From contig JAGQPF010000009.1 in NCBI GenBank assembly GCA_020426845.1, positions 1-32,490 on the forward strand: DNA of 32,490 nt. The letters are read 5' to 3'. Both the position numbers and the translations under genes were made by a program. The stretch comes from Planctomycetales bacterium (lineage in GTDB: Bacteria > Planctomycetota > Planctomycetia > Pirellulales > Pirellulaceae). Shown one piece after another: positions 16,744 through 24,520 of this stretch. Under the pieces are notes generated by a model. That model had not been told where the DNA came from, ran no database searches, and saw nothing but the letters and a program-made list of their open reading frames with translations. The first letter of the stretch is position 1, and each line of letters starts with the position of its first letter.

Positions 16744-17418
16744 TCACTTTTCGAAGTGAGCTTGGTCGATATGCAGGTGCAGCTCCGGCAGCGCAGCGAG
16801 CAATCGCTCCAAGCCGGCCGAACTCACCCGGCTGCCATCGAGGTACAGGGACTCGAGATGCTGCATGTCATGCAGTTCGGCGAGCCCCGCGTCGGTGAGA
16901 GGAACGTCCATCAGGTGCAAGAAACGCAATTCCGGCATCTTCGCGATCGCGGCCATCGACAGGTCCGTTACGCGCGGCGAGCGTAAACGCAGCAGCGTCA
17001 GACGCGGCAACCCCGTCAGCTGCCTCAGGCCCTCGTCGGAAAAATCCGCATGGGGCAGATTCAACGTCTCGAGGCTTTGCAGGGTGGCGAGCACAGCCGC
17101 CGCGTTGTCGCCCAACTTGCTCTCGCGGAGCGTCAATCGGCGAAGCTCCGGAAGTTGTGTGAGGCGCTGAACGCCGGAGTCGGTCACCGAGGAATGCTCG
17201 GCCTGCAACACCTCCAGTCCCGCGCAGGAGACCAGTCGAGCCAAATCGTCGTCGGTGAGGACATGGCGTTGCAGTTGCACCGCCCGGGACTCCCCCGCCT
17301 TGACCGCCGAAAGTTGCTGCTGCAGTTCGTCCTCCGGACCGCCGCAGCCGGCCGCCGCGAACAGCCCCCACGCCAACAGAACGGGAGCCAAACGACCAAG
17401 GCGACCAAGGCGCCGCAT
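16744..17418 (-). CDS. Leucine-rich-repeat lipoprotein
   Basis: A 224-aa probable lipoprotein: basic N-terminus MRRLGRLGRL, hydrophobic stretch, then LFAAAGC with the predicted lipidated C25. The remainder is regular leucine-rich repeats of the kind LTDDDLARLVSCAGLEVLQ, VTDSGVQRLTQLPELRRLTL, FSDEGLRQLTGLPRLTLLRL and LTDAGLAELHDMQHLESLYL, about 23-24 residues each, ending LHIDQAHFEK. This repeat type is common in planctomycete surface proteins and has no known enzymatic role. The ATG at 17418 shares one base with the TGA of the upstream zinc-ribbon gene (TGATG), so the two are translationally coupled. Confidence 0.85.
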   Translation of the reverse strand: MRRLGRLGRLAPVLLAWGLFAAAGCGGPEDELQQQLSAVKAGESRAVQLQRHVLTDDDLARLVSCAGLEVLQAEHSSVTDSGVQRLTQLPELRRLTLRESKLGDNAAAVLATLQSLETLNLPHADFSDEGLRQLTGLPRLTLLRLRSPRVTDLSMAAIAKMPELRFLHLMDVPLTDAGLAELHDMQHLESLYLDGSRVSSAGLERLLAALPELHLHIDQAHFEK

Positions 17419-17888
17419 CACGACCTCCCGCACGCTGGGCAATAGAGCTCGTAGGTCGCAATCCCGCGTTGTCGAGCGCGATGCCGCAGCACTTCGCCAC
17501 ATCGCGAGCAAAACTCGCGTTCCGCCTCGGGCGTCTCCCCGCGATCGATCGTCGCCTGGCACTGGGCGCAATATTGCGTGTTAGGGAACAACTCGAGCCG
17601 TTCGACGGGGATGCGGGCCGAGCAACCCCGACACGGCTTCGCCTCGGGCCAACCGTGGTCCAGCTCCGGGTCGTCCTCGCGCTGGAGCCCTGACTGGCCA
17701 CAATGGCCGCAGACAAAGAATGACAATTTTGCGTCAGCCAACGAGTCGACCAACTCGGGAGTGGGCTCTTTTTCGCGCAGCAGCATGCCCAGGTCTCGGA
17801 GCCGACGCCATCGGTCCACAAAATCGGACCGCTCGCGCTGATGACAGCGAGGACAATAGAGATGCCAAAGGGAAGGGGCGCCGCTCAT
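17418..17888 (-). CDS. Protein with six CxxC zinc-ribbon motifs (TraR/DksA-like finger)
   Basis: A 156-aa cytoplasmic protein with six CxxC pairs: C12/C15, C60/C63, C86/C89, C107/C110, C127/C130 and C150/C153, enough for three zinc ribbons. The pair at 107-130 (YCAQCQATIDRGETPEA, then FCSRCG) resembles the C4 finger of TraR/DksA proteins; the N-terminal DksA coiled coil with acidic tip is absent. Function unknown: protein-protein or RNA-polymerase contact is a possibility, not shown. ATG 17888 is chosen over an upstream frame extension because the first zinc knuckle follows immediately and a promoter-like element abuts it. Coupled to the LRR lipoprotein gene by a 1-base overlap. Confidence 0.75.
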   Translation of the reverse strand: MSGAPSLWHLYCPRCHQRERSDFVDRWRRLRDLGMLLREKEPTPELVDSLADAKLSFFVCGHCGQSGLQREDDPELDHGWPEAKPCRGCSARIPVERLELFPNTQYCAQCQATIDRGETPEAEREFCSRCGEVLRHRARQRGIATYELYCPACGRS

Positions 17889-17895
17889 CCCGGTC

Positions 17896-17924
17896 AGTGT
17901 AACAGGCCCGAAAACCGCTCCCAA
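17896..17924 (-). promoter_or_regulatory. Candidate promoter giving a leaderless mRNA
   Basis: On the minus strand TTGGGA (17924-17919) and TACACT (17901-17896) are 17 bp apart. The expected transcription start, 6-7 bases after the -10, falls at about 17889-17890, immediately before ATG 17888, and there is no Shine-Dalgarno sequence between. If real, the zinc-ribbon/LRR mRNA would be leaderless or nearly so. Confidence 0.4.
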
Positions 17925-18002
17925 GGTGTCGATACAAGGTGGCGGGAAACGTCCAGCATTTCGCACCGCGGGTGGGGTCGGGAGCGTTTGAGATCGGTTG
18001 GC

Positions 18003-18671
18003 TCAGCGTGCTTGTACCAGCAACTCCTGCAGCTCCGCCATCGCTTCCATGTCTGCCAGACGGTTTTCCGAGGCCAGCATCCACTGGAGACGAGCAAGCA
18101 ACCGACGCAGCCAGCCCTCGTGCGAGACGATGCCGTAACCCGGCAAACGCGCGTCGAGCGTTGCCGTGCGCGACTCCTCCTCCGTCAAAAACCGACCGTG
18201 GAACGGGTCAATATGCGCGAAACCGTATTCGGTCCGCACGCGCAGACAGAAACGATCGGGCAGTGCCAAGCCGTCAACCCGTAGCTGAAACCGCTCCGCA
18301 AGTGCCTTGTAAATGAGCCCCACGGACTCGGCAACTCCCGTTTGCAGCAACAACACCTGCGGGAGGTAGACGTGGATCGGCAACGGAGACGGCTCGCCGC
18401 GAAACTCGTGTTTCGAGAACAGGACGTGATGGACCTGAGCGAGACAATGCGATGGAGAGAGCCACGTCACGCGGTCATAAACCTCGCGCTCCAGGGCGTC
18501 CAGTTGCCGCAAGACCCCCGCAAATCGCTCCTCCTCAAAGGCATGCATAGCAATGGCCGACGCCGCCCGCACCAGCGAGTCCGTGGTGTCGAGACTCATT
18601 ACCGCAGTCAAGAATTGGTGGTACGCCCCCCGATTGCAGTAGGTCGGGTACCCCCCCATCGAATCGATCAT
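18003..18671 (-). CDS. SirB1/transglutaminase-like family protein, degenerate
   Basis: A 222-aa protein resembling the SirB1 family (transglutaminase-like core 2). The segment CLAQVHHVLFSKHEFRGE, then VYLPQVLLLQTG, SVGLIYKALAERFQL, GLALPDRFCLRV and HIDPFHGRFLTEEE follow the family order. The usual PGHFLVR motif reads PDRFCLRV, so the conserved histidine is arginine, and the usual tyrosine/asparagine-rich segment before it is altered. I infer loss of any ancestral catalytic activity. ATG 18671 is chosen because GGGAGG lies about ten bases upstream; the frame is open to 18755, and internal ATG 18599 is another option. It stands alone, 114 bp from the zinc-ribbon start. Confidence 0.7.
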   Translation of the reverse strand: MIDSMGGYPTYCNRGAYHQFLTAVMSLDTTDSLVRAASAIAMHAFEEERFAGVLRQLDALEREVYDRVTWLSPSHCLAQVHHVLFSKHEFRGEPSPLPIHVYLPQVLLLQTGVAESVGLIYKALAERFQLRVDGLALPDRFCLRVRTEYGFAHIDPFHGRFLTEEESRTATLDARLPGYGIVSHEGWLRRLLARLQWMLASENRLADMEAMAELQELLVQAR

Positions 18672-19205
18672 CTCACAGTGTCCTCCCGCAAGGCGACGCC
18701 CCAATGGCCACTCCGACGTCCTGCAACTCGGCCCCGGAAACACTGGGGAAGTCAAACGGACGTTGATCCCAACGGACGTCGATCCCGTCGCGGACCGGCC
18801 TTAACGAGACCAGCCACGAGGAATCGAGGAACTCGGGCCTCCTTCCGACAATTCGGGGAGAGGTCGAGCCGACAATCCGGGCAGTGTGAGGGAATGGTGT
18901 GGCGGTAGGTGGGTTGAAGTGCGCGCCAGGGAATGAAAGTTGGTTGGATGTGCCCCAACCCTTTCAACGAAAATTGAGGAAGCCACCCATAATCCGACAG
19001 GCAATTTTTTTTCTGCACCCACCCAATCGCCGACATGACCCACCCACAAGGACCACAAACCGTGCGGCTGACTGCCTCTCAAGCGGGCAATCTGCCGGAA
19101 ACGGTGGAATTCGGTGTTCGACCCACTACAATGCGGGAAATGTCGAGTTGTTCTAGTGTTGGTGAACTCAATACGACGCCCTGGTACCCCAAATGGAGTT
19201 TTGCG
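18672..19205. other. Intergenic region between divergent genes, no gene seen
   Basis: These 534 bases hold no convincing reading frame. There is a run of eight Ts near 19004-19012 on the plus strand and a promoter-like TACAATGCGGG starting at 19127, about 75 bases before the DUF1326 start, but its -35 side is poor. The segment 18895-19050 is unusually rich in GTGGG/CCCAC. I see no RNA gene fold by eye. Confidence 0.4.
19127..19132 (+). promoter_or_regulatory. Possible -10 element upstream of the DUF1326 gene
   Basis: TACAAT followed by GCGGG. The same arrangement of a TATAAT-like box followed by a G-run is seen at 21651 (TATAATCGGGG) and 5265 (GATAATAGGGG). No good -35 hexamer is visible 16-18 bp upstream. 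Confidence 0.25.
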
Positions 19206-19892
19206 ATGCGTGACAATCGCGTGTGGTCAGCGTGGCTCGTTTTCGTCGCGGCGTGCTTGCCGGGCATCCTGTCGGCCGCCACACCGGGCGCCAAGGGCAT
19301 TCGGGGCACGTATCTCGAAACCCGGACCTGTCAGGTTTACACGGGGCCCTGTTTCGCCAATGCCGAAACGGGCATCGCCGGTCGGGACGCGATCATGGGC
19401 TGGAACATCGAGTCCGGGTCCTTCGGGGGCGTCGACCTGTCGGGGCTGAGCGCCGTGGTCGTCGTGCGATCGGAGAAGACCTTGGGTTTCCGCGGCTTGT
19501 CGGAGGCCGGTGACGTTCGCAGCGTGGTGTATCTCGACGAGCGAGCGAGCGAGCGCCAACGCGAGGCGCTGCTGGCTTTTGCCCGCAAACACAGCGACAC
19601 CGCCGGGCAGTCGGTGGTTCGAGTGCAAACAGCGCCGATCGCCATGAAGCTCGACGTGACCGAGTTGACAGGCGAGCTAACTGCGGGCAAGGAGGTGACG
19701 ATCAAGGCGCGTCGCGCTCGGCTCGGCGACTGCATTTGCTCCAATGAGGCCGCGTACTATCCGCCGCTGGCGAAAGTCGAGAATTTTGCGCCGGGCGTCA
19801 CCTTGGAGGGAAGCTTCCAAGGGCGTGGCCTGGGCAGCCGCTGGTCCACCCCCGGCGACCGCAGCGCCTACTTGGCGACCTTTGCGTATTAA
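19206..19892 (+). CDS. DUF1326-family exported protein
   Basis: A 228-aa protein with a signal peptide (WLVFVAACLPGILSAA). The mature part opens with the DUF1326 hallmark GTYLETRTCQVYTGPCFANAE (C42 and C49), followed by GIAGRDAIMGWNIESGSFGGVDLSG. It has a second cysteine pair in GDCICSNEAAYYPPL, and ends GSRWSTPGDRSAYLATFAY. The family is widespread and uncharacterised; the conserved cysteines suggest disulfides or metal binding outside the cytoplasm. ATG 19206 is used because the signal peptide begins there; an in-frame extension to 19035 runs through the intergenic region and crosses the possible -10 box. The next gene starts 116 bp downstream. Confidence 0.82.
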   Translation: MRDNRVWSAWLVFVAACLPGILSAATPGAKGIRGTYLETRTCQVYTGPCFANAETGIAGRDAIMGWNIESGSFGGVDLSGLSAVVVVRSEKTLGFRGLSEAGDVRSVVYLDERASERQREALLAFARKHSDTAGQSVVRVQTAPIAMKLDVTELTGELTAGKEVTIKARRARLGDCICSNEAAYYPPLAKVENFAPGVTLEGSFQGRGLGSRWSTPGDRSAYLATFAY

Positions 19893-20008
19893 ACTTCGTC
19901 CCACCGTACCTTTCCTAGGAGCATGTGTTGAAAGTCGGCCCCGGAGCGGGAGCGAGTCCACCAGCGGCTTATTGCCCGGGCACACTTTGCAACACGCTGT
20001 TTGAGACC

Positions 20009-20668
20009 ATGCCGATCCGATTGTCTGCCGTCGTCTTTCTTGCTTTCGCCACCATTGCCGCCGCAGCGGACCATCGCGTGGAGGCGTTAGCCGCCAAAGC
20101 GCCGGAGGGCTTGGCGCCGGCCATCGCCGCCCAACTAGCGGATCAAGGGCACAAGGTCGTGCGAGGCACGTCCCGAACCGTTTGCGAAATCTGGCTGGCA
20201 AAGCAGTGGCAGATGCCGACCCTGGAGGCCAAGGGCGACGTCAATTACGCGTTCACTCCGGGCCAGTTGATCGGCGCCATCCACTTTCCTCGCAAGGGCA
20301 GCGACTTCCGCGATCAGGACATCGACCCCGGACTGTACACGATGCGCTATGCGCAGCAGCCGGTCGACGGCGCCCATGTCGGCACTTCGGTCACTCGAGA
20401 CTTCCTGCTGCTGATTCGCGCCGACGCGGATAAATCGGCCGAGGTGATGAAGTATGCGGACCTGAGCAAGGCGAGCATCGAGGCGGCACAGACCGCGCAC
20501 CCGGCGTTGTTGTCGCTGCAGAAGCCCGCAGCCGCCAAAGCGGGCTCGATCCGGCACGACGAGGAGAAGGATTGGTGGATCGCTCATCTCGCGGGGCAGG
20601 GCAAAGCGTCGGGCAAGTCCGCCGAAGTGGCGTTGGAGCTCGTGGTCGCCGGACAGGCGGCCGAGTAG
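20009..20668 (+). CDS. Exported protein of unknown function
   Basis: A 219-aa protein with a clear signal peptide (PIRLSAVVFLAFATIAAAADH). I do not recognise the family. The mature part is alpha/beta-looking, with one cysteine in TVCEIWLAKQW and an ordered middle segment IHFPRKGSDFRDQDIDPGLYTMRYAQQP. The phrase GLYTMRYAQQPVDGAHVG and the basic/aromatic DEEKDWWIAHLAG near the end look like a beta-sandwich, but this is only an impression. The frame is open from 19925, but that part has no signal character. Its TAG overlaps the GTG start of the next gene by one base, so the two secreted proteins are translationally coupled and may act together. Confidence 0.7.
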   Translation: MPIRLSAVVFLAFATIAAAADHRVEALAAKAPEGLAPAIAAQLADQGHKVVRGTSRTVCEIWLAKQWQMPTLEAKGDVNYAFTPGQLIGAIHFPRKGSDFRDQDIDPGLYTMRYAQQPVDGAHVGTSVTRDFLLLIRADADKSAEVMKYADLSKASIEAAQTAHPALLSLQKPAAAKAGSIRHDEEKDWWIAHLAGQGKASGKSAEVALELVVAGQAAE

Positions 20669-21183
20669 TGTCCGGCGCGCCCCCAAAGCGAAGGACTCTG
20701 ACAGTTTCCTGTCTCTTCTCGCTGACCTTGCTCGTGCAGGCGTTGCCGTTGACTGCGCCCCGCGCGGGCCGGGCGGAGGACGGCGAGGCGCCAGCTCCGA
20801 TCGCGATTCGAGGGCGGGTGGTCTATCTGGCCGAGGCGCTCGAGCGGCTGCACGGCATCAAGTCGGTTCGCGAGGCGGCGGAGCGAACGCTCGCGATCGA
20901 GTCGCCGGACGGGCAGCTGACGCCGTTGGTCGAGGACGTGCGCGGCCGGGCCTTTCGGGTCGATGAGCGACTTCGCAAGCTGCAAGATGTCGAACTGTTG
21001 GTGCGGCGCCATCCGCAATCGCCCGCCGTCCAGATCGTGCGCGTCTACGCCTATGACGGCGACAACCGTTTCGAGCTCGACTACTGGTGCGAAATCTGCG
21101 CGATCGCCATGTTCGAGTTGAAGCCTTGCGACTGCTGCCAGGGCGACATCGAGCTGCGGCGGCGACCGGCGCCAAAACCATGA
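20668..21183 (+). CDS. Exported protein with Cys-rich C-terminus, unknown function
   Basis: A 171-aa protein beginning at GTG 20668, which shares one base with the preceding TAG (TAGTG). A signal peptide follows (LTVSCLFSLTLLVQALPLTAPRAGRA). The middle part (ALERLHGIKSVREAAERTLAIES, then GRAFRVDERLRKLQDVELLVRRHP) is followed by a beta-like stretch VQIVRVYAYDGDNRFELDYW and a cluster of five cysteines, C141, C144, C154, C156 and C157, in WCEICAI and KPCDCCQGDIELR. I recognise no family; the cluster could bind a metal or form disulfides. An internal start is unlikely because it would lose the signal peptide. Confidence 0.65.
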   Translation: MSGAPPKRRTLTVSCLFSLTLLVQALPLTAPRAGRAEDGEAPAPIAIRGRVVYLAEALERLHGIKSVREAAERTLAIESPDGQLTPLVEDVRGRAFRVDERLRKLQDVELLVRRHPQSPAVQIVRVYAYDGDNRFELDYWCEICAIAMFELKPCDCCQGDIELRRRPAPKP

Positions 21184-21185
21184 CA

Positions 21186-21525
21186 CTTGCCCGTGACTTC
21201 GCGCCCTGCGTGGCAACTGACTTCGCACCCTTCGTGGCATGGGCAGCTTGCCCGTGACTTCGTGCCCTTCCCGTCTTCCCCCACATGGCATGGCTCTGGC
21301 TGCTTCTCCCTGGGGCATGGGCGGTGCGATGCAGCTGCTCGCCGCGCACGGGCGAGGGCGCCCATGCTACGGGACGCTCATTGCGGCTGCTCGCTCGCGA
21401 CTTTGTGCGTTTCGCGTGATGTCCGCGCCTAGCCCGTGTCTTCGCGTTCTTCGCGTAGCATGGGCGCCTCGCCCGTGACTTCGTGCCCTTCGTGGCATGG
21501 GCAGCCTGCGTGACTTCGTGCCATG
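21186..21525. repeat. Degenerate hairpin repeats of the CATGGGCA...TGCCCGTG family
   Basis: The gap before the molybdenum-enzyme operon contains several decayed copies of a unit of about 35 bp. Each has a hairpin (CATGGGCA-GCT-TGCCCGTG at 21239-21257; CATGGGCG-CCT-CGCCCGTG near 21460-21478) followed by a conserved tail ACTTCGTGCCCTTCGTGG. Copies begin near 21187, 21220, 21248, 21432, 21470 and 21505. A larger perfect inverted repeat, GCATGGGCG (21315-21323) and CGCCCATGC (21359-21367), lies between them. The T-to-C change in the second arm leaves a G-U pair, so RNA hairpins remain possible. No gene was found in 21184-21628. Confidence 0.7.
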
Positions 21526-21628
21526 CGCATGCTCTTCGCGCCTACGCTCGACGCATTTCGATCACCAGCTGCATTTCGAGCAGCAGGGCGGCAGGGCAAC
21601 ATTTTTCTTTCCTGGCGAGGACGGACCG

Positions 21629-21656
21629 TTGAGCGGCCCCGGGGACCCCGTATAAT
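21629..21656 (+). promoter_or_regulatory. Promoter of the molybdenum-hydroxylase operon
   Basis: TTGAGC (21629-21634) and a perfect TATAAT (21651-21656) are 16 bp apart, about 60 bases before the first start codon. The -10 box sits exactly in the loop of an inverted repeat, CCCCG (21646-21650) and CGGGG (21657-21661), which may be chance or an operator. An AAGGTG ribosome site (21704-21709) precedes ATG 21716. Confidence 0.55.
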
Positions 21657-21715
21657 CGGGGCGGCGTTGGCAGCCGCCAGCTCCACCACCAAGACTCGAA
21701 GCCAAGGTGAAACGC

Positions 21716-22315
21716 ATGTCCGACTCACAACGAAGGGTTGGCGTTAGTCGCCGCGCCTTTCTGCAAGGAACCAGCGCCGTGGCCGCCGCCTCTGCGCTGC
21801 ATCAACAGGCGCCGACGGCCGGCGCCCAGGAGCAGTCCGGCGAGGTGATTCGCGGCAAGTCCGTCGTCACGCTCGACGTGAACGGCGTGAAGCGAAAGGT
21901 CTCCGTTGAGCCCCGCACCACGCTGCTCGAGACGCTCCGCTATCAGCTGGACCTGACCGGCGCCAAGCCGGTCAGCGGCGACGGCAGCAGCGGCGCCAGC
22001 ACGGTGCTTGTCGACGGCAAGCCCGTGATGGCCTCCACGACGCTGACAATTACTTGTCACAACAAGAGCATCACGACGGCCGAGGGGCTGAGCGACGACC
22101 CGATCCCGGCCGCCTTCGTTCGCCACGACGCGCAGCAGTGCGGCTTCTGCACGCCCGGCTTCGTGGTCGCGATCAAGGCGTTCCTCCAAAAGCATCCCAA
22201 CGCCACCGAGGACGAGATTCGCAAGAGCCTCAACGGCAACATCTGCCGCTGCGGCACCTACGCCAACATCATCGACGCCGTGGTCGACCTCGCGAAAGGA
22301 GGCGCAAATGGCTAA
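21716..22315 (+). CDS. Tat-exported 2Fe-2S subunit of a xanthine-dehydrogenase-family enzyme, first cluster ligands replaced by Ser
   Basis: A 199-aa small subunit homologous to YagT/PaoA and XdhC-type iron-sulfur subunits, which pass electrons from the molybdenum cofactor to FAD. It has a twin-arginine signal (SRRAFLQ, 11-17). The C-terminal helical domain keeps its cluster ligands, C142 and C145 (CGFCTPGF) and C177 and C179 (NICRCGTY). In the N-terminal ferredoxin-like domain the four expected cysteines are S87, S92, S95 and S107. Their spacing (5, 8, 20) is exactly that of the classical ligands, and surrounding sequence (DLTGAK, GASTVLVDGKPV, TTAEGLSDDP) is preserved. The first cluster is therefore probably absent. 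Codons at the serines are AGC, AGC, AGC and TCC. ATG 21716 is preferred over GTG 21707, which lies inside the ribosome site. It overlaps the next gene by 8 bp. Confidence 0.9.
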   Translation: MSDSQRRVGVSRRAFLQGTSAVAAASALHQQAPTAGAQEQSGEVIRGKSVVTLDVNGVKRKVSVEPRTTLLETLRYQLDLTGAKPVSGDGSSGASTVLVDGKPVMASTTLTITCHNKSITTAEGLSDDPIPAAFVRHDAQQCGFCTPGFVVAIKAFLQKHPNATEDEIRKSLNGNICRCGTYANIIDAVVDLAKGGANG

Positions 22316-24518
22316 GGCACCCAACTACTCGTGGCCCTCCCGAGCCGATTCGCAAGTGATCGGCAAGGACCACGACCGCCTCGACGGACTGGTGAAGTCC
22401 ACCGGCAAGGCGAAGTACACGTATGACATTAACCTGCCACACCAGCTGATCGCCCGCGCCTACGGCTGCCCGCTTGCGCACTGCAAGATCACCTCGGTCG
22501 ACACCAAGGCCGCCGAGGCGACGCCCGGCGTCGTCCACGTGCAAGTGTTGCCGCAAGGCGAGGTCGGCACCGAGATTCAGTGGCAGGGCGAGCTGCTGGC
22601 GATCGTCGCCGCGGAGACCGAGGCCGCCGCGGCCGAAGGCGTCGGCAAGCTGAAATTCGGCTTCGAGCAGCTCGACGTGTTCACCGCCGACGAGGACTTG
22701 GCGGCCGCCGAGGCCGCCAAACGCACCTCACGCGGCGGCGGCAAGGTCGTGACCGAGCGGGAGCCCGGCGATGATGACGATGAGGACGAATTCATCGACG
22801 CCGAGCTGACGCGACTGTTCGGCGAGGCCAAGCATATCGTCGAGGGCTATTACGGCGTCGACGCCATCACCCACTGCTGCCTCGAGCCCCACGGCTCCAC
22901 CGTGCATTGGCAGGACGGCAAACTGACCGCCTACCTGTCGACGCAAAACGTCTCGGGCACGGACGAGGGCTTCGCCCGCGACCTGAACATCACGCCCGAC
23001 AACGTCGAGGTGATTTGTCAGTACATTGGCGGCGGCTTCGGCAGCAAGTTCGCCCCGGACTACTGGGGCGTCGCCGCGGCACAGGTCTCCAAGGCGACCG
23101 GGCGTCCCGTCAAACTGATGCTCACCCGTGACCAAGAGCTGAAGATCGCCGGCAACCGGCCCTCCGGCTACATCAAAGTCAAGCTCGGCGCCAACGAGAA
23201 GGGCGAGATCACCGTTTGGGACTCCACGCATTGGGGCACCGCCGGCCCGACCGGCGGCGGCGTCAGCCAAAGCGTGATCCCCTATGTGATCACGCCAAAA
23301 AACTATCGACGCAACGCCACGAACGTGGCGACCAACACCGGCAAAGCCCGCGCTTGGCGTGCTCCCAACCATCCGCAAGCCTGCGCCATGACGCAGACCG
23401 CGATCGATGATGTCGCTCGCGTGATGGGCAAGGACAGCCTCGAGGTGTTTGCCGCCAATCTCGCCAATTGCTCCAACGGCCGTGGCGACGTCTACGCCGA
23501 GGAGATGAAGGTCGGCGCCGAGCTGATCGGCTGGAAAAAGCTCTGGCATCCCCACGGCAAAGGCGCGCCCCGAGGCTCGGTGGTCGACGGCCTCGGCATG
23601 GCTCTGCACATGTGGGGCGGCGTGGCCAACAGCTCGATCTGCCAGTTGCGGATCTATCCCGATGGCAGCGTGGCCAGCTATTGCGGCACTCAGGATCTCG
23701 GCACCGGCACGCGGACCGTTTGCGCGATGGTGCTGGCCGAGACCTTCGGGCTGGCGGTCGACCAGGTTGAGGTCAACGTGGGCAGGTCCTCGTACCCGGC
23801 CAGCGGCGCCTCGGGCGGCAGCACGACCGTCGGCGCCGTCTCCGAGTCGCATCGTCGCGCGGCACAGGACGCGTTGGCGACGTTATTCGAGAAGGTCGCG
23901 CCGAAGCTGAAGGCCGAGCCCGCGGATCTGGTTGCCAGCGGCGGACGCATTATGGTGCGAGGCGACAAGCAGCGCAGTTTGTCGTGGGCCGAGGCCTGCA
24001 GCTCGCTCGGGGTCCGGCCGTTGGAAGTCACCGCCAGCCACAACCGCGGCGACGCCAGCCCGCTCAGCAACGAAGGTGTGAGCGGTGTGCAAATGGCGCA
24101 CGTGGAGGTGGACAAAGAGACGGGCGTGATCCGCGTCAAAAAGTTTGTCGCGGTGCAGGATCAGGGATTGGTCATCAATCCCAAAACCTGCAAGAGCCAG
24201 ATCTATGGCGCCGTCTGCATGGGCATCGCCGCGGCGCTCTACGAGCAGCGAATCTGCGATCCCGCCTCCGGCGCGTTCGTCAACGCCGAGTTGGCCGACT
24301 ACAAGTTGGCGCGGCTCGGCGACATCGGCGAGATCATCGTCGAACTCTACGAACCGGAAAGCGAGCGGTCGCGGGGCGTGATCGGCAACGGCGAGCCGCC
24401 GGCGATCAGCCCGATCGCAGCCATCTCCAACGCGGTTTGCAACGCTTTGGGTGTCCGCGTTCCCGTGGCGCCCTACACACCGCAACGAGTCCTGAAAGCA
24501 CTGGAAGGGAGGGCCTGA
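22308..24518 (+). CDS. Molybdopterin-binding subunit, xanthine dehydrogenase/aldehyde oxidase family
   Basis: A 736-aa catalytic subunit of a molybdenum hydroxylase (oxidises aldehydes, purines or N-heterocycles with water as oxygen source). Motifs: RLDGLVKSTGKAKYTYDI at the start; QYIGGGFGSKF (238-248), the first molybdopterin contact; ARAWRAPNHPQA; CGTQDLGTGTRTV; ASGGSTTVGAVSES; and GNGEPPAIS, whose E696 corresponds to the catalytic base glutamate. Length is typical of the PaoC/YagR type. An acidic insert (GDDDDEDEF) lies at about residues 150-158. There is no signal peptide of its own, so export with the Tat-bearing small subunit, as in PaoABC, is expected. The ATG lies inside the end of the Fe-S gene. 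The substrate cannot be told from the sequence; no purine-catabolism genes are nearby. Confidence 0.92.
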   Translation: MAKAPNYSWPSRADSQVIGKDHDRLDGLVKSTGKAKYTYDINLPHQLIARAYGCPLAHCKITSVDTKAAEATPGVVHVQVLPQGEVGTEIQWQGELLAIVAAETEAAAAEGVGKLKFGFEQLDVFTADEDLAAAEAAKRTSRGGGKVVTEREPGDDDDEDEFIDAELTRLFGEAKHIVEGYYGVDAITHCCLEPHGSTVHWQDGKLTAYLSTQNVSGTDEGFARDLNITPDNVEVICQYIGGGFGSKFAPDYWGVAAAQVSKATGRPVKLMLTRDQELKIAGNRPSGYIKVKLGANEKGEITVWDSTHWGTAGPTGGGVSQSVIPYVITPKNYRRNATNVATNTGKARAWRAPNHPQACAMTQTAIDDVARVMGKDSLEVFAANLANCSNGRGDVYAEEMKVGAELIGWKKLWHPHGKGAPRGSVVDGLGMALHMWGGVANSSICQLRIYPDGSVASYCGTQDLGTGTRTVCAMVLAETFGLAVDQVEVNVGRSSYPASGASGGSTTVGAVSESHRRAAQDALATLFEKVAPKLKAEPADLVASGGRIMVRGDKQRSLSWAEACSSLGVRPLEVTASHNRGDASPLSNEGVSGVQMAHVEVDKETGVIRVKKFVAVQDQGLVINPKTCKSQIYGAVCMGIAAALYEQRICDPASGAFVNAELADYKLARLGDIGEIIVELYEPESERSRGVIGNGEPPAISPIAAISNAVCNALGVRVPVAPYTPQRVLKALEGRA

Positions 24519-24520
24519 TC

